Positions 47,001 to 55,616 of a DNA stretch of 64,000 bases are shown in pieces. Under the pieces are notes generated by a model, which saw only the letters and a list, made by a program, of their open reading frames with translations, was not told the DNA's origin and did not search any database. A program made the position numbers and the translations under genes. The stretch's first letter is position 1. Every line of letters starts with the position of its first letter. The stretch comes from Prosthecochloris sp. (GTDB taxonomy: Bacteria; Bacteroidota; Chlorobiia; Chlorobiales; Chlorobiaceae), in NCBI GenBank assembly GCA_015482705.2, contig JADMLA020000022.1, forward strand, positions 44,125 through 108,124, written 5' to 3'.

Positions 47001-48092
47001 ATGAAATTCATCGACGAATACAGGAACAGCGACAGGGCTCGAGGCATTCTCGAGAAAATCGAGGATACTGTGACAAAGCCCTGGACGATCATGGAAATCT
47101 GTGGGGGGCAGACTCATTCCATTATCAGAAACGGGATCGATCAGCTCCTTCCCGATGAAGTCAGGTTGATTCACGGGCCGGGTTGTCCGGTTTGTGTTAC
47201 ACCTCTCGAGATCCTCGATCGTGCATTGTCGATTGTATCGAAGCCCGGGGTTATTCTTGCAAGTTTCGGTGACATGCTTCGCGTGCCTGGAAGCAGAGAG
47301 ACTCTTTTGGCTGCAAGAAGCAGGGGGGCCGATGTCCGAGTTGTATTTTCTCCTCTGGAAGCGTTGAAAATCGCAAGAGAGAACCCGCACCATGAAGTTT
47401 TTTTTCTTGCCGTAGGTTTTGAAACAACCGCTCCTGGAAATGCAATGGCTGTGAAACAGGCCGCAAGAGAGAATCTGCAAAATTTCAGCGAACTTGTCAG
47501 TCAGTTCATGGTGCCTCCTGCAATGCGGACAATACTTTCCTCTGAGAATAATCTGGTTCAGGGGTTTCTCGCTGCAGGGCATGTTTGTACGGTTACGGGT
47601 TACGAAGAGTATGAACGCATCGGTGAAGAATTTCATGTCCCGATCGTTCCTACAGGCTTTGAGCCGGTGGATATCCTTTCAGGAATATTACGGGTAATAC
47701 AAATGCTTGAATCAGGAGTATGCGGTGTACATAATGAGTACGGTCGGGTTGTGAGTCGAGAAGGGAATCCGGTGGCAAGGAAGGTTGTCGATGAAGTCTT
47801 TCACGTTACGGATGGACTCTGGCGTGGCATAGGGGTCATTCCGCGAAGCGGCCTGCTGCTGCGTAAAGAATTTTCCTCCTTCGATGCAGAAAAGAAATTC
47901 AACGTTGTTGGCATACAGTCGGACGAATCACCGTTATGCAAGAGCGGGGAAGTGCTGCGGGGTATGATTACACCTGAGAGTTGTGAGGCTTTCGGCAAGG
48001 AGTGCACTCCTTCGATGCCTCTCGGTGCACCTATGGTTTCAGCTGAAGGGGCGTGTGCAGCATATTATAAATATCATTGGAAAGCGTTGTGA
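47001..48092 (+). CDS. hypD: Hydrogenase maturation protein HypD
   Basis: 363 aa. Diagnostic motifs are [26 protein letters not shown] (redox Cys pair), [10 protein letters not shown] and the C-terminal Cys-containing segment with [20 protein letters not shown] that binds the [4Fe-4S] cluster. It is the scaffold on which Fe receives CN and CO. Between hypC and hypD a small hairpin, TCCTCC-GGTT-GGAGGA (46959-46974), contains the only strong SD-like GGAGG, 25 bp before the ATG. That is too far for direct use, so translation may depend on coupling or another start signal. Confidence 0.95.
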   Translation: MKFIDEYRNSDRARGILEKIEDTVTKPWTIMEICGGQTHSIIRNGIDQLLPDEVRLIHGPGCPVCVTPLEILDRALSIVSKPGVILASFGDMLRVPGSRETLLAARSRGADVRVVFSPLEALKIARENPHHEVFFLAVGFETTAPGNAMAVKQAARENLQNFSELVSQFMVPPAMRTILSSENNLVQGFLAAGHVCTVTGYEEYERIGEEFHVPIVPTGFEPVDILSGILRVIQMLESGVCGVHNEYGRVVSREGNPVARKVVDEVFHVTDGLWRGIGVIPRSGLLLRKEFSSFDAEKKFNVVGIQSDESPLCKSGEVLRGMITPESCEAFGKECTPSMPLGAPMVSAEGACAAYYKYHWKAL

Positions 48093-48172
48093 TGCCGGGG
48101 TGCGGAGCACGTGAGAAAAAAAGCTGCAGATGAAGATCCCGGTTCGAATCATTCATCAAATCAATATTTCTT

Positions 48173-49222
48173 ATGTCCTTCGAATTACAGTGTCCGGTTC
48201 CTCGTTTCAATCATGAAACCATTCAAATGGCTCATGGGGCAGGAGGTGTTCTGTCACGTGAACTGACCCGAAATGTTTTTCTCCCCTGTTTTGGTAACAG
48301 CGCGCTAGATTTACTGGATGACCAGGCAAAACTTTCAATCGGGGCTGAGAGGTTTGCCTTTACCACCGATACCTTCGTTATCAGCCCGATATTTTTTCCG
48401 GGAGGTACAATCGGTGATCTTGCCGTCAACGGGACCGTCAACGATTTGGCTGTAGGCGGGGCGATGCCGCTTTATCTCAGCGCAGGTTTCGTCCTTGAAG
48501 AGGGGTTTCCCCTTGTGGATCTCCAAAAAGTTGTAAGAAGTATGGCCGATGCCGCCTGCAAAGCAGGGGTGCAAATTGTTACAGGTGACACAAAAGTGGT
48601 GGAAAGAGGGCAGTGTGATGGAATATTCATCAATACATCGGGCCTTGGCGTTATTAAAAATGGGATCGACATTTCCTGTATAAATCTCAAACCGGGCGAC
48701 AGTATTATTGTTTCCGGAACCCTTGGGGATCATGGAATGGCTGTCATGGCAGCTCGTGAGGGCCTTTCTTTTCAGTCGGAGATCATAAGCGACACGATGT
48801 CTCTCTGTGAGTTGATTTCCGAAATACTGGATGAAGTACCCGAAGTTCATGCCATGAGGGATCCTACAAGAGGAGGGCTTGCCGCTACGTTGAACGAACT
48901 TGCAGAGGCCTCCGGGAAAGGTATCGTTCTCGAGGAATCGGCTTTTCCTGTTCGCCCGGATGTTCAGGGTGCATGTGAGCTCCTCGGTATCGATCCACTC
49001 AATGTCGCAAATGAAGGCAAGGTTGTCGTTGCCGTACCGCGTCAAAGCGCAGGAAAAGTATTACGGATTATGCAGCAGCAAACGTATCCATCAGCTGGAA
49101 ATGCTGCGATAATAGGAGAGGTGGTCGATGATCATCCGGGAATGGTTATTATCCGTACATTGTTGGGAAGCAGGCGTATTTTGGAAATGCCTCTGGGTGA
49201 ACAGCTGCCCAGGATCTGTTGA
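48173..49222 (+). CDS. hypE: Hydrogenase maturation protein HypE
   Basis: 349 aa. It ends in PRIC, the C-terminal tail whose Cys is carbamoylated by HypF and dehydrated to thiocyanate. Other HypE/PurM-like motifs are IQMAHGAGGVLSRELTRNVF, TTDTFVISPIFFPGG, GDLAVNGTVNDLAVGGA and RDPTRGGLAATLNELA. It hydrolyses ATP in the dehydration step. The first two codons lie 80 bp after hypD with no clear SD. Confidence 0.96.
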   Translation: MSFELQCPVPRFNHETIQMAHGAGGVLSRELTRNVFLPCFGNSALDLLDDQAKLSIGAERFAFTTDTFVISPIFFPGGTIGDLAVNGTVNDLAVGGAMPLYLSAGFVLEEGFPLVDLQKVVRSMADAACKAGVQIVTGDTKVVERGQCDGIFINTSGLGVIKNGIDISCINLKPGDSIIVSGTLGDHGMAVMAAREGLSFQSEIISDTMSLCELISEILDEVPEVHAMRDPTRGGLAATLNELAEASGKGIVLEESAFPVRPDVQGACELLGIDPLNVANEGKVVVAVPRQSAGKVLRIMQQQTYPSAGNAAIIGEVVDDHPGMVIIRTLLGSRRILEMPLGEQLPRIC

Positions 49223-49230
49223 AACGTTTT

Positions 49231-49273
49231 CCTGTTGATATTGGTGTTCGATAAAAGTAAATTAATCAACAGG
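49231..49273 (+). terminator. Possible terminator after hypE
   Basis: CCTGTTGAT (49231-49239) and ATCAACAGG (49265-49273) are a perfect 9-bp inverted repeat with a 25-nt loop, followed by CTGTTTT. It lies 8 bp after the hypE stop. The large loop and short T run make it a weak terminator candidate. Confidence 0.4.
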
Positions 49274-49344
49274 CTGTTTTGCAAGTCGCTTGCATAATGT
49301 ATATGCACAACGCTGTCGAAAAAGGCTGTTAAACGTCTACCCTG

Positions 49345-51354
49345 ATGAACCAGTCGCAAGGTCGTAGAGAAGATGGATCCCGTATCGGGTATGAAATGCT
49401 GGAATTTCGTCCTGAATGGCAGTTTGACGATCCGAAGACCGGTGCATATTACCACAGTGCAGTTATTCCCGGAAAGCTTTTTTTTACTTCTCTGGGAGGT
49501 GATATTCAAACCGAAACCGTACAGAATACGATCCCTTTCATCGAACGGGTTTTTGCTGACGGTATGCTTGAAAACTGTGAATATATAAGGATAGCCGATT
49601 ATTCAGAGGTAACCAAGGCATCGATCAATGCAAGGATACTCTATGCAGGTACGATAAACAGGCTCAATACTTCTTATAATTCCCATCCCACCGTTACGTA
49701 TATCTGCGGCGCGTCGCATCTTCTCAAAACGATGCTGCGGATTTTTTCACGCGTTGTCAAACAACCATTCGTTTACGTCGACTCTGTTGAAGAAGCTTTC
49801 CAAAATTTAAACAGCGACAGTGTTTCTGCTGTGCCTGCGCCGTCGGATGATGTCGTTGTGTCACGGAGAGAGATCGATAATTTTGCGGCGATGTGCGGCA
49901 ATATTTTGTTTGGAAAAAAAGATGGCAACCATGGTGCCGGCGATTATCTTGCGCCCGATCATCCCCTCAATGAACTCTACAAGATCATCATGGTTTTTCA
50001 TGATGATTTACTGGAACTTCAGAAGAAGGAGGTAGAGCAGAAGCAGGAAATAGAATTTGCGCTTGAAGATGCAAGGAAGCTCAATGAAAAACTAATAGAA
50101 GAAAAACAAAACGTTGAAAAGAAAGAACAGGTACAGCTCAGACTCATCAATCGTCTGAAAAGGGCACGTATGCAGGCTGAAAGCGCCAACAAGGCTAAAA
50201 GCGAGTTTCTCGCCAATATATCCCATGAGATTCGTACGCCACTGCATGCGGTTATAGGGATGACTGAGCTCTTGATCGAAACCAAACTGGATAAAGATCA
50301 GCGATATTATACCGACACGTTGTATTCGAGTGCAAAGATGTTGTTAATGCTGATCAATGATATTCTTGATTTCAGCAGAATAGATGCAGGGCATATCGAT
50401 GAAGAGAAAAGCACCTTCAATCTCCGTCAGCTATTTCTCGACATCATAGCGATAATGAAGGAAAAAGCGAGCTATAAAGGTTTGGTTCTGGTAGGCAATG
50501 TAGACGAAGGTATTCCGGAGACACTTTCCGGTTATGCCGAATACATCAAGCAGGTGCTCCTGAATCTGATTCAAAATGCTATCAAGTTTACCTATAGAGG
50601 GCAGGTTACGGTAACCGCCAAGGTTGTTTCTGAAACCGGAGAACAGGTTGTCATCAAGATGTCTGTGCAGGATACGGGTATCGGTATTCCTGAAGAGCAG
50701 CAGGAGCAGATTTTTCAGCCTTTTACCCAGATCGACGCCTCATCTACCCGAAAAGAAGGAGGGACCGGGCTGGGCCTTGCTATCGTGAGAAAGCTGGTAA
50801 ACCTCATGGGGGGAGAGATCAGGTTGAAAAGCAACGAGAGAGAAGGGTCGACGTTCAGTTTTTCACTTGTTTTCGACAAAACCCGGGATGAACCCGACCA
50901 TGCGGTGGCTAGCTGTAAAGAAGGCCAGATTGTCAGAGACCTGAACAATGTTTCTGGAAAAACTCTTGAAAAAAAGCTTGTTTTGCTGGTTGAGGACAAC
51001 ACGATCAATCAGAAGGTGGCCCGGGCAATGCTTGAAAAAATGGGTTATACGATCGATATCGCCTTTAACGGAGCGGAAGCGGTTGAAGCACTTCAGCAAA
51101 AAAAATATGGCTTGGTTCTGATGGATCTGCAGATGCCTGTTATGGATGGTTATGAAGCGACGAAAGTGATAAGAAGTTCCGGAAAGGTGCTTGACAGCGA
51201 GATTCCTATCATTGCCATGACGGCCAATGCATCAAAGGAAGACCGGCAGCAATGCCTCGATGCGGGTATGGACGATTACGTTCCAAAACCGGTCGAACGT
51301 AAGGTGATGCAGAATATGCTGCAGCGCTGGCTGCCGCTTCCCGATGACCGGTGA
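49345..51354 (+). CDS. Hybrid sensor histidine kinase with unnamed N-terminal domain
   Basis: 669 aa, no signal peptide or membrane helix, so a soluble sensor. Residues about 20-155 form an alpha/beta domain I do not recognise ([60 protein letters not shown]). Residues 225-280 are a coiled coil. HisKA has phospho-accepting His294 ([16 protein letters not shown]); the ATPase has [25 protein letters not shown] and [15 protein letters not shown] receiver domain with Asp594 ([11 protein letters not shown]) ends the protein. It lacks an Hpt domain. Standing directly after hypE and before the mod and nif genes, it could sense redox, H2 or nitrogen status, which is only a guess from context. Confidence 0.88.
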   Translation: MNQSQGRREDGSRIGYEMLEFRPEWQFDDPKTGAYYHSAVIPGKLFFTSLGGDIQTETVQNTIPFIERVFADGMLENCEYIRIADYSEVTKASINARILYAGTINRLNTSYNSHPTVTYICGASHLLKTMLRIFSRVVKQPFVYVDSVEEAFQNLNSDSVSAVPAPSDDVVVSRREIDNFAAMCGNILFGKKDGNHGAGDYLAPDHPLNELYKIIMVFHDDLLELQKKEVEQKQEIEFALEDARKLNEKLIEEKQNVEKKEQVQLRLINRLKRARMQAESANKAKSEFLANISHEIRTPLHAVIGMTELLIETKLDKDQRYYTDTLYSSAKMLLMLINDILDFSRIDAGHIDEEKSTFNLRQLFLDIIAIMKEKASYKGLVLVGNVDEGIPETLSGYAEYIKQVLLNLIQNAIKFTYRGQVTVTAKVVSETGEQVVIKMSVQDTGIGIPEEQQEQIFQPFTQIDASSTRKEGGTGLGLAIVRKLVNLMGGEIRLKSNEREGSTFSFSLVFDKTRDEPDHAVASCKEGQIVRDLNNVSGKTLEKKLVLLVEDNTINQKVARAMLEKMGYTIDIAFNGAEAVEALQQKKYGLVLMDLQMPVMDGYEATKVIRSSGKVLDSEIPIIAMTANASKEDRQQCLDAGMDDYVPKPVERKVMQNMLQRWLPLPDDR

Positions 51355-51385
51355 TTATCGATTGAACATGTCTTTTGCGGTGTTC

Positions 51386-52195
51386 TCAATGTACCCCTAT
51401 GATAACGCTCGAAGCCTTGAACATTGCACAGGCTTTGCTTCCTTCCTTCAGGGCGAGGTTTTTTGAACTTTCTCGTGTTATTATCGATGTTATGATGTTG
51501 CTTCCGCCTATATCGAGATCGATTTCTACGTTGACCGGGCCATCGATAATTTTATCGACAGTCCCGAAGATCACATTACGGGTACTTATTTTGGATACAT
51601 CGATCTCTTTGCCGATGATTACGGAGCTTGACTTAATGATTGCATAAGCGGTCATTCTTTCCTCTAAACCCAGTTTGCCGATCGCATTGCTTGTTACAAT
51701 GGCTGTTATTCGGATATCACCCTTGAGAGAAAGAATGATTTCGGCATTTACCGTTTCGCGTGTGATTTTTACGATGGTTCCGCTGAAAACATTTCTGGCA
51801 CTGACTTTCACTGATATTCTTTTGAGAAATTGATAGAGCTTTTCCGGTTTTCCGAGGCGTTCTTCGAGGTTTTCAAGGAATTTCCGATGCTCTTCCTGTA
51901 CTAGCCGATATTGCCTGAGGATTTTTCTGCCTTCAGGAGTCAGTCTCGTACCGCCTCCATCTTTGCCTCCGGTCGTTCGTTCTACAATGGCTTTTTCTGA
52001 AAGGTTGTTAATGGTGTTTATCAGCTGCCATGCAGTTTTGTAACTGATTCCTATATTTTTTGCCGCCTTGTTGATCGACCCAAGCTCATCGATTTGCTCG
52101 AGCAATACGATTCTGTCGGCACCGAGAAACCTGTTTTCGGATTTTCTGAACCAAAGGGTTCCTTCAAGTTCGATCGATCTGTTTTGTGAGGACAT
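51386..52195 (-). CDS. modE: Molybdenum-responsive regulator ModE
   Basis: 269 aa, the full-length ModE plan. The N-terminal winged helix-turn-helix is ADRIVLLEQIDELGSINKAAKN with GISYKTAWQLINTINNLSEKA and the wing GGKDGGGTRLTPEGRKIL. Two TOBE/Mop molybdate-binding repeats follow: SARNVFSGTIVKI...LKGDIRITAIVTSNAI (about 135-195) and STRNVIFGTVDKI...IGGSNIITSIITRES (about 203-265). With molybdate it binds operators, typically repressing modABC and tuning Mo-enzyme genes. A candidate operator upstream of modA is at 53726-53751. The gene is 71 bp after modB on the same strand. Confidence 0.9.
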   Translation of the reverse strand: MSSQNRSIELEGTLWFRKSENRFLGADRIVLLEQIDELGSINKAAKNIGISYKTAWQLINTINNLSEKAIVERTTGGKDGGGTRLTPEGRKILRQYRLVQEEHRKFLENLEERLGKPEKLYQFLKRISVKVSARNVFSGTIVKITRETVNAEIILSLKGDIRITAIVTSNAIGKLGLEERMTAYAIIKSSSVIIGKEIDVSKISTRNVIFGTVDKIIDGPVNVEIDLDIGGSNIITSIITRESSKNLALKEGSKACAMFKASSVIIGVH

Positions 52196-52266
52196 CGATA
52201 AACTTACGTTTTCCTGAACATGAGCGCTTGCATAACGGTAAAATAGAGAAAATTATTGTACCTCTT

Positions 52267-52944
52267 TCAGCCTTTCAGCCGGTTCATACCGTAAAATGTC
52301 AGAATAGATATCAGGGCAAGCAGAGCCGAAAAAACCAGTGCTTTTTCGAGGTTTCCTTCGAAGACGGCGTTATAGATCGCTAACGACATGGTTTCCGTTC
52401 TACCACTGATGTTGCCTCCAAGCATCAGTGTGATGCCTACTTCTCCGAACGACCTCCCAACCGAGAGCATGAGACCGGCAAGGACAACCTGTTTGATATT
52501 GGGAAGAGTGACTTGTAAAAAGGTCATAATTTCACTTTTTCCAAGGGCATAGGACGCTTCGGTAAGTGAGGTTTCCGTGTTTTCTATCGCTGACTGAACC
52601 GGTTTTACAACAAGCGGGAGCCCTGATAGAAATGCAGCGAGATACACCCCTGTCGGACTGAAGATGATTTCGATGCCTTTTGCGCTGAGAAACGGCCCGA
52701 TGACACCATGTCTGCCAAGTATCAGGAGAAGAAGAAAACCTGTTGCAATAGGGGGAAATACGAGCGGGAGGGTTACAAGCCCGTCAAGCAAGTTGTAGAA
52801 TGGCGTTTTTTTTTGTGAGAGCAGATAGCCCAAGGAAATGCTGAAGACCGTATGAGAAACGAGCACTATTGCAGCGGTTTGGAGAGAGAGCATGACCGGA
52901 CCTATGTCCCGGCAGCAGGAAAAAAAAGTACTGTGCAATATCAT
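52267..52944 (-). CDS. modB: Molybdate ABC transporter permease
   Basis: 225 aa with five to six membrane helices. The permease signature is EASYALGKSEIMTFLQVTLPNI, matching the EAA loop (EAA---G) that contacts the ATPase; PLVFPPIATGFLLLLILGRHG is the conserved ModB region. The start ATG overlaps the modA stop (ATGA), so the two are translationally coupled. No modC ATPase gene is found between modB and modE, so the ATPase must be encoded elsewhere. Confidence 0.88.
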   Translation of the reverse strand: MILHSTFFSCCRDIGPVMLSLQTAAIVLVSHTVFSISLGYLLSQKKTPFYNLLDGLVTLPLVFPPIATGFLLLLILGRHGVIGPFLSAKGIEIIFSPTGVYLAAFLSGLPLVVKPVQSAIENTETSLTEASYALGKSEIMTFLQVTLPNIKQVVLAGLMLSVGRSFGEVGITLMLGGNISGRTETMSLAIYNAVFEGNLEKALVFSALLALISILTFYGMNRLKG

Positions 52945-53669
52945 TTCATTCCGTATTTACTCAGTATAGGGTGTAGCGTTTCAGTTTTCAGAAACGAGGT
53001 GAACGCCGTCGTTTCAGGATCATTTTCAAATCCCCGGAGCACGCCGACTTCAATGGTGACGGGGGTGTATGTTTTTTCGTTAACCGTTATGTAACCGCCA
53101 ATCTTCTCTTTGAGCCAGAGCGCGTCGGTGAGGTTGATGAACCCCACGTCGATCTCACCTGTAATTAGGTACGCGGATACTTGTGGTACGGTGGAGAATA
53201 TCAGTAGTTTTTTATGCACTTTTTTCATCATTGTGCTACTGTTGAGAGACTCGGCGGCTGCAAGTCCATAAATCGCTTTCGCTGAATCGGGCATACCTAT
53301 CCTGGTTATAGAGTCTCCTGGTATATCGAGAACGCTTTCCAGAGCTATTCCTTTGCGATAAGCAAGAACAAGTCTGCCATGTCCCATGTGATGAAAGGAA
53401 GAAAAGTCCAATCCTGAACGGTCGAGAAACTTTCTGTCTCCCAGGATGAGTGACACTTTACCGCTCAAGGCAGCCTGCGAGATGAGGTGTGACATGTTGC
53501 CAAATACGGGTGTGATTCTCTTGCCACTTTTTTTTTCGTACAGTGCGATGATTTCGAGCAGCGGTTGCTTGTAACCTGCTCCCGAGGCAATGGTGATTTC
53601 ACCGGCGACAACAGTTCTTCCGAGTAGCAGGGTTATCAGCACAACTGCGGTTGTTATATTTTTTACCAT
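52941..53669 (-). CDS. modA: Molybdate-binding periplasmic protein (ModA-like)
   Basis: 242 aa from the ATG at 53669, which gives a clean signal peptide (NITTAVVLITLLLGRTVVAG); the frame is open upstream but that part runs over the regulatory region and terminator. After the signal, ITIASGAGYKQPLLEIIALYEKKSG and VTPVFGN-like ITPVFGNMSHLISQAALSGK match the ModA pattern (usually ASSL and FGSSG), though divergent. ALWLKEKIGGYITV and VEVGVLRGFEN fit the second lobe. It captures molybdate or tungstate for ModB. Position between a candidate ModE operator and modB supports the call. Confidence 0.8.
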   Translation of the reverse strand: MVKNITTAVVLITLLLGRTVVAGEITIASGAGYKQPLLEIIALYEKKSGKRITPVFGNMSHLISQAALSGKVSLILGDRKFLDRSGLDFSSFHHMGHGRLVLAYRKGIALESVLDIPGDSITRIGMPDSAKAIYGLAAAESLNSSTMMKKVHKKLLIFSTVPQVSAYLITGEIDVGFINLTDALWLKEKIGGYITVNEKTYTPVTIEVGVLRGFENDPETTAFTSFLKTETLHPILSKYGMK

Positions 53670-53725
53670 GGTCTTTTGCTGTTGTAAACGAACGTTCAAA
53701 GCGTTCTTCGCTGTTGAAAATGTAG

Positions 53726-53751
53726 TCGTTATTTCTTTTTGGTAATAACGA
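53726..53751. promoter_or_regulatory. Candidate ModE operator upstream of modA
   Basis: TCGTTATT (53726-53733) and AATAACGA (53744-53751) are a perfect 8-bp inverted repeat, 18 bp centre to centre, 57-82 bp upstream of the modA ATG. ModE sites in other bacteria are inverted repeats with CGTTAT/ATAACG arms. modE is encoded two genes downstream. The site sits between the nif terminator and modA, where a Mo-repressible promoter would be expected. Confidence 0.6.
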
Positions 53752-53757
53752 TTGGTA

Positions 53758-53787
53758 AAGAAAAAAGAGCATTCGCTCTTTTTTCTT
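53758..53787 (-). terminator. Rho-independent terminator of the nif operon
   Basis: AAGAAAAAAGAGC and GCTCTTTTTTCTT form a 13-bp stem with loop ATTC, flanked by A and T runs. It starts 6 bp after the stop of the [2Fe-2S] ferredoxin gene on the minus strand. It separates the nif operon from modAB. Confidence 0.88.
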
Positions 53788-53793
53788 CTCCTG

Positions 53794-54105
53794 TCATTCA
53801 CTGATAAGGTAAGTTTCACATGCTTGTCCTTCCTCGAGGGCATCGAGAATTTCGTCCATCTTTTCTTCGCTATCGATTTCACCATACCAGTCGTTTTCCG
53901 GATGAACAACGACAATTGGACCTTTTTCACAAACATTGAGGCATGCGGTTGCCGAGACGACGACATCGGTCATACCTCGGTCGGAAAGTTCGTTTTCAAG
54001 ATATGGCAGGAGCTGTGCAGATTCTTTTTTGTGGCAGATACCCTGTGGAGCTCCTTGTGCGCGGAAGCTTCCGCAGACCAGAATGTGATGTTTCGGTTTT
54101 TCCAT
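53794..54105 (-). CDS. Thioredoxin-like [2Fe-2S] ferredoxin, nif-associated
   Basis: 103 aa. The cluster Cys are C11, C24, C55 and C59, the C-x12-C...C-x3-C spacing of the thioredoxin-fold [2Fe-2S] ferredoxins (the Clostridium pasteurianum/Azotobacter FeSI-type family): ILVCGSFRAQGAPQGICHKK and SATACLNVCEKGPIVVV. It has an acidic C-terminus. Members are encoded next to nif genes and are thought to donate electrons in cofactor assembly or to protect nitrogenase under oxygen by conformational locking. It is the last gene of the nif operon, 225 bp after nifB. Confidence 0.88.
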   Translation of the reverse strand: MEKPKHHILVCGSFRAQGAPQGICHKKESAQLLPYLENELSDRGMTDVVVSATACLNVCEKGPIVVVHPENDWYGEIDSEEKMDEILDALEEGQACETYLISE

Positions 54106-54155
54106 GAGTTACGTTTATTTATGGTTTTTTGTGTGTCGTTTTTCAAAAGACAGTC

Positions 54156-54278
54156 TCACAAGAGTGATCCCTCGTATTTTGTTTTGAGTAATCGATCGTT
54201 TATGGTTCGGTTACCCTTTACGCCGTCGTCCTCCGGCTTGGCTTCACGGACCAAACCAGGGTGTCCTTCCTCTGGCAA
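54156..54278 (-). pseudogene. Coding-like fragment between nifB and the ferredoxin gene
   Basis: Between an upstream TAG and a TGA there are 40 codons beginning at TTG 54278, with coding-like composition: PEEGHPG, GLVREAKPEDDGVKGNR and NDRLLKTKYEGSLL. The stretch has no SD, no ATG and does not match the flanking nif genes. A 7-bp hairpin with one G-U pair (GGTTTGG/CCAAGCC) lies inside it. I suspect a dispersed repeat or the remnant of an inserted gene, but cannot name the source. It could also be chance. Confidence 0.3.
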
Positions 54279-54330
54279 GAGTCTCTATGGATGTCGGATC
54301 AGGTGTCTTACTTTTAACTTTTTCCCTTTC

Positions 54331-55605
54331 TCATCCACATCCTCCGCCTGTGCCGGAGCAGCTTGTCTTGCATGCGTGCATTTGGCTGATACGTGCCATT
54401 CTACTCATATCCTTCCCGCTGAGTATTCCGTTTACACCTTCCTCGATAAGCCCGTCGAGTATGTACACTTCCATTCCACTTGCATTGAGTGCTTTTTTTG
54501 GCGACTCACCTGCTCCGTTGACCAGTATCGCACGGCAGTCCATGAGAACCGAGGCCACCGCTTCCCACCGCATGGTACCCCCTCCGGGAGGAGGAGCCGG
54601 TCTGGTTTCCAGAAGAACCGGTCGGCTGTCATCCGCTCCCGGTGCATAGATCAGAAAGCGGTCCGCTTCACCGAGGTGCTGGTTGATCAGTACGCCCTCC
54701 ATACTTGCAACGGCAATATAAGGCCGGTTTTCATGGGGTTTCTTCGGCAGTTGTGCGGTTTCTTGCAGTTGTTTGATCGTCAAATCGCTGTTCTCCTGGC
54801 CTATGATGCCGATTGCATCGGCTCTGCATCGTGCGCAGTGCTTCATTTGCGGCAAGTATTGCGCCGTATCTTTCTGTATTGCCTTTACCAGTTCAGGATG
54901 CGGTTCCGGAATGTTCTCGAATACGGTTTCTTCCGTTTTATAATAGGGAAGAGCGTTGAAAATGTCTGCGCCGAGCTTCGAAACGGTTTCAGCGACATCG
55001 ATGACGTGGCGGTCATTGATACCGGGAATGATGATGGAGTTGATCTTGGTCGTGACTCCATGTTCTTTGAGCTTTTTCAGTGCTTCGAGCTGGTTGTCGA
55101 GCAGTACCCTTGCAGCGTCGACATCCCTGTAGACTTTTTTCCGGTGGCGTATCCACGCATATATTTCAGCTCCGATTTCCGGGTTGACTGCATTGATGGT
55201 AAGTGTGACATGGCTTACTTCGAGCTCTGCCAGTTCACCGATATACGGAAGCACGTTCAAGCCGTTGGTAGCAATACACAGAAGCATATCGGGATACTTC
55301 TGCCGGACAAGGCGAAGTGTTTCCATGGTGTCCTCCGGGTTTGCAAAAGGGTCCCCAGGCCCTGCAATGCCGACTACGGTGATATTCGGTGACAGTTCAA
55401 TTGCCCGGTCGAGATAATGCAGGGCCTGGTGAGGGGAAAGTACCCTGCTGGTGACACCAGGCCTGTTTTCATTCAAGCAATCGAATTTTCTGTTACAGTA
55501 ATTACACTGGATATTGCACTTCGGAGCAACAGGGAGGTGGATGCGCCCGAAGGTGTGCCTCGACTTATCGTTGAAGCACGGGTGTTTTTCAATAGATAAC
55601 GTCAT
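54331..55605 (-). CDS. nifB: Nitrogenase cofactor biosynthesis protein NifB with C-terminal NifX-like domain
   Basis: 424 aa. The radical SAM motif is LPVAPKCNIQCNYCNRKFDC (CxxxCxxC), preceded by HPCFNDKSRHTFGRIH, which contains the extra Cys for a second cluster. VTSRVLSPHQALHYLD and AGPGDPFANPEDTMETL complete the core. From about residue 315 a NifX/NafY-type FeMo-co-binding domain follows (MEGVLINQHLGEADRFLIY), then a Cys/Gly-rich tail (ACKTSCSGTGGGCG). NifB makes the 8Fe-9S-C core of FeMo-co. GGGGA lies 7 bp before the ATG. It follows nifN by 11 bp. Confidence 0.96.
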   Translation of the reverse strand: MTLSIEKHPCFNDKSRHTFGRIHLPVAPKCNIQCNYCNRKFDCLNENRPGVTSRVLSPHQALHYLDRAIELSPNITVVGIAGPGDPFANPEDTMETLRLVRQKYPDMLLCIATNGLNVLPYIGELAELEVSHVTLTINAVNPEIGAEIYAWIRHRKKVYRDVDAARVLLDNQLEALKKLKEHGVTTKINSIIIPGINDRHVIDVAETVSKLGADIFNALPYYKTEETVFENIPEPHPELVKAIQKDTAQYLPQMKHCARCRADAIGIIGQENSDLTIKQLQETAQLPKKPHENRPYIAVASMEGVLINQHLGEADRFLIYAPGADDSRPVLLETRPAPPPGGGTMRWEAVASVLMDCRAILVNGAGESPKKALNASGMEVYILDGLIEEGVNGILSGKDMSRMARISQMHACKTSCSGTGGGCG

Positions 55606-55616
55606 GATACGTCCCC

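Noticed and set aside
46608..47636. 342-codon minus-strand open frame
   Set aside because: It is antisense to hypC and hypD, both clearly real; the translation is rich in Arg, Ser and Pro without a pattern.
48141..48150. GGTTCGAATC between hypD and hypE, resembling a tRNA T-loop
   Set aside because: The 80-bp gap does not fold as a cloverleaf and has no matching acceptor stem or CCA.
52231..52237. CATAACG upstream of modE, a possible ModE half-site
   Set aside because: No partner arm at 18 bp; only the repeat upstream of modA is a full inverted repeat.
53752..55392. 546-codon plus-strand open frame
   Set aside because: It is antisense to nifB and the ferredoxin gene, which have full family motifs; the plus-strand translation has no recognisable domain.
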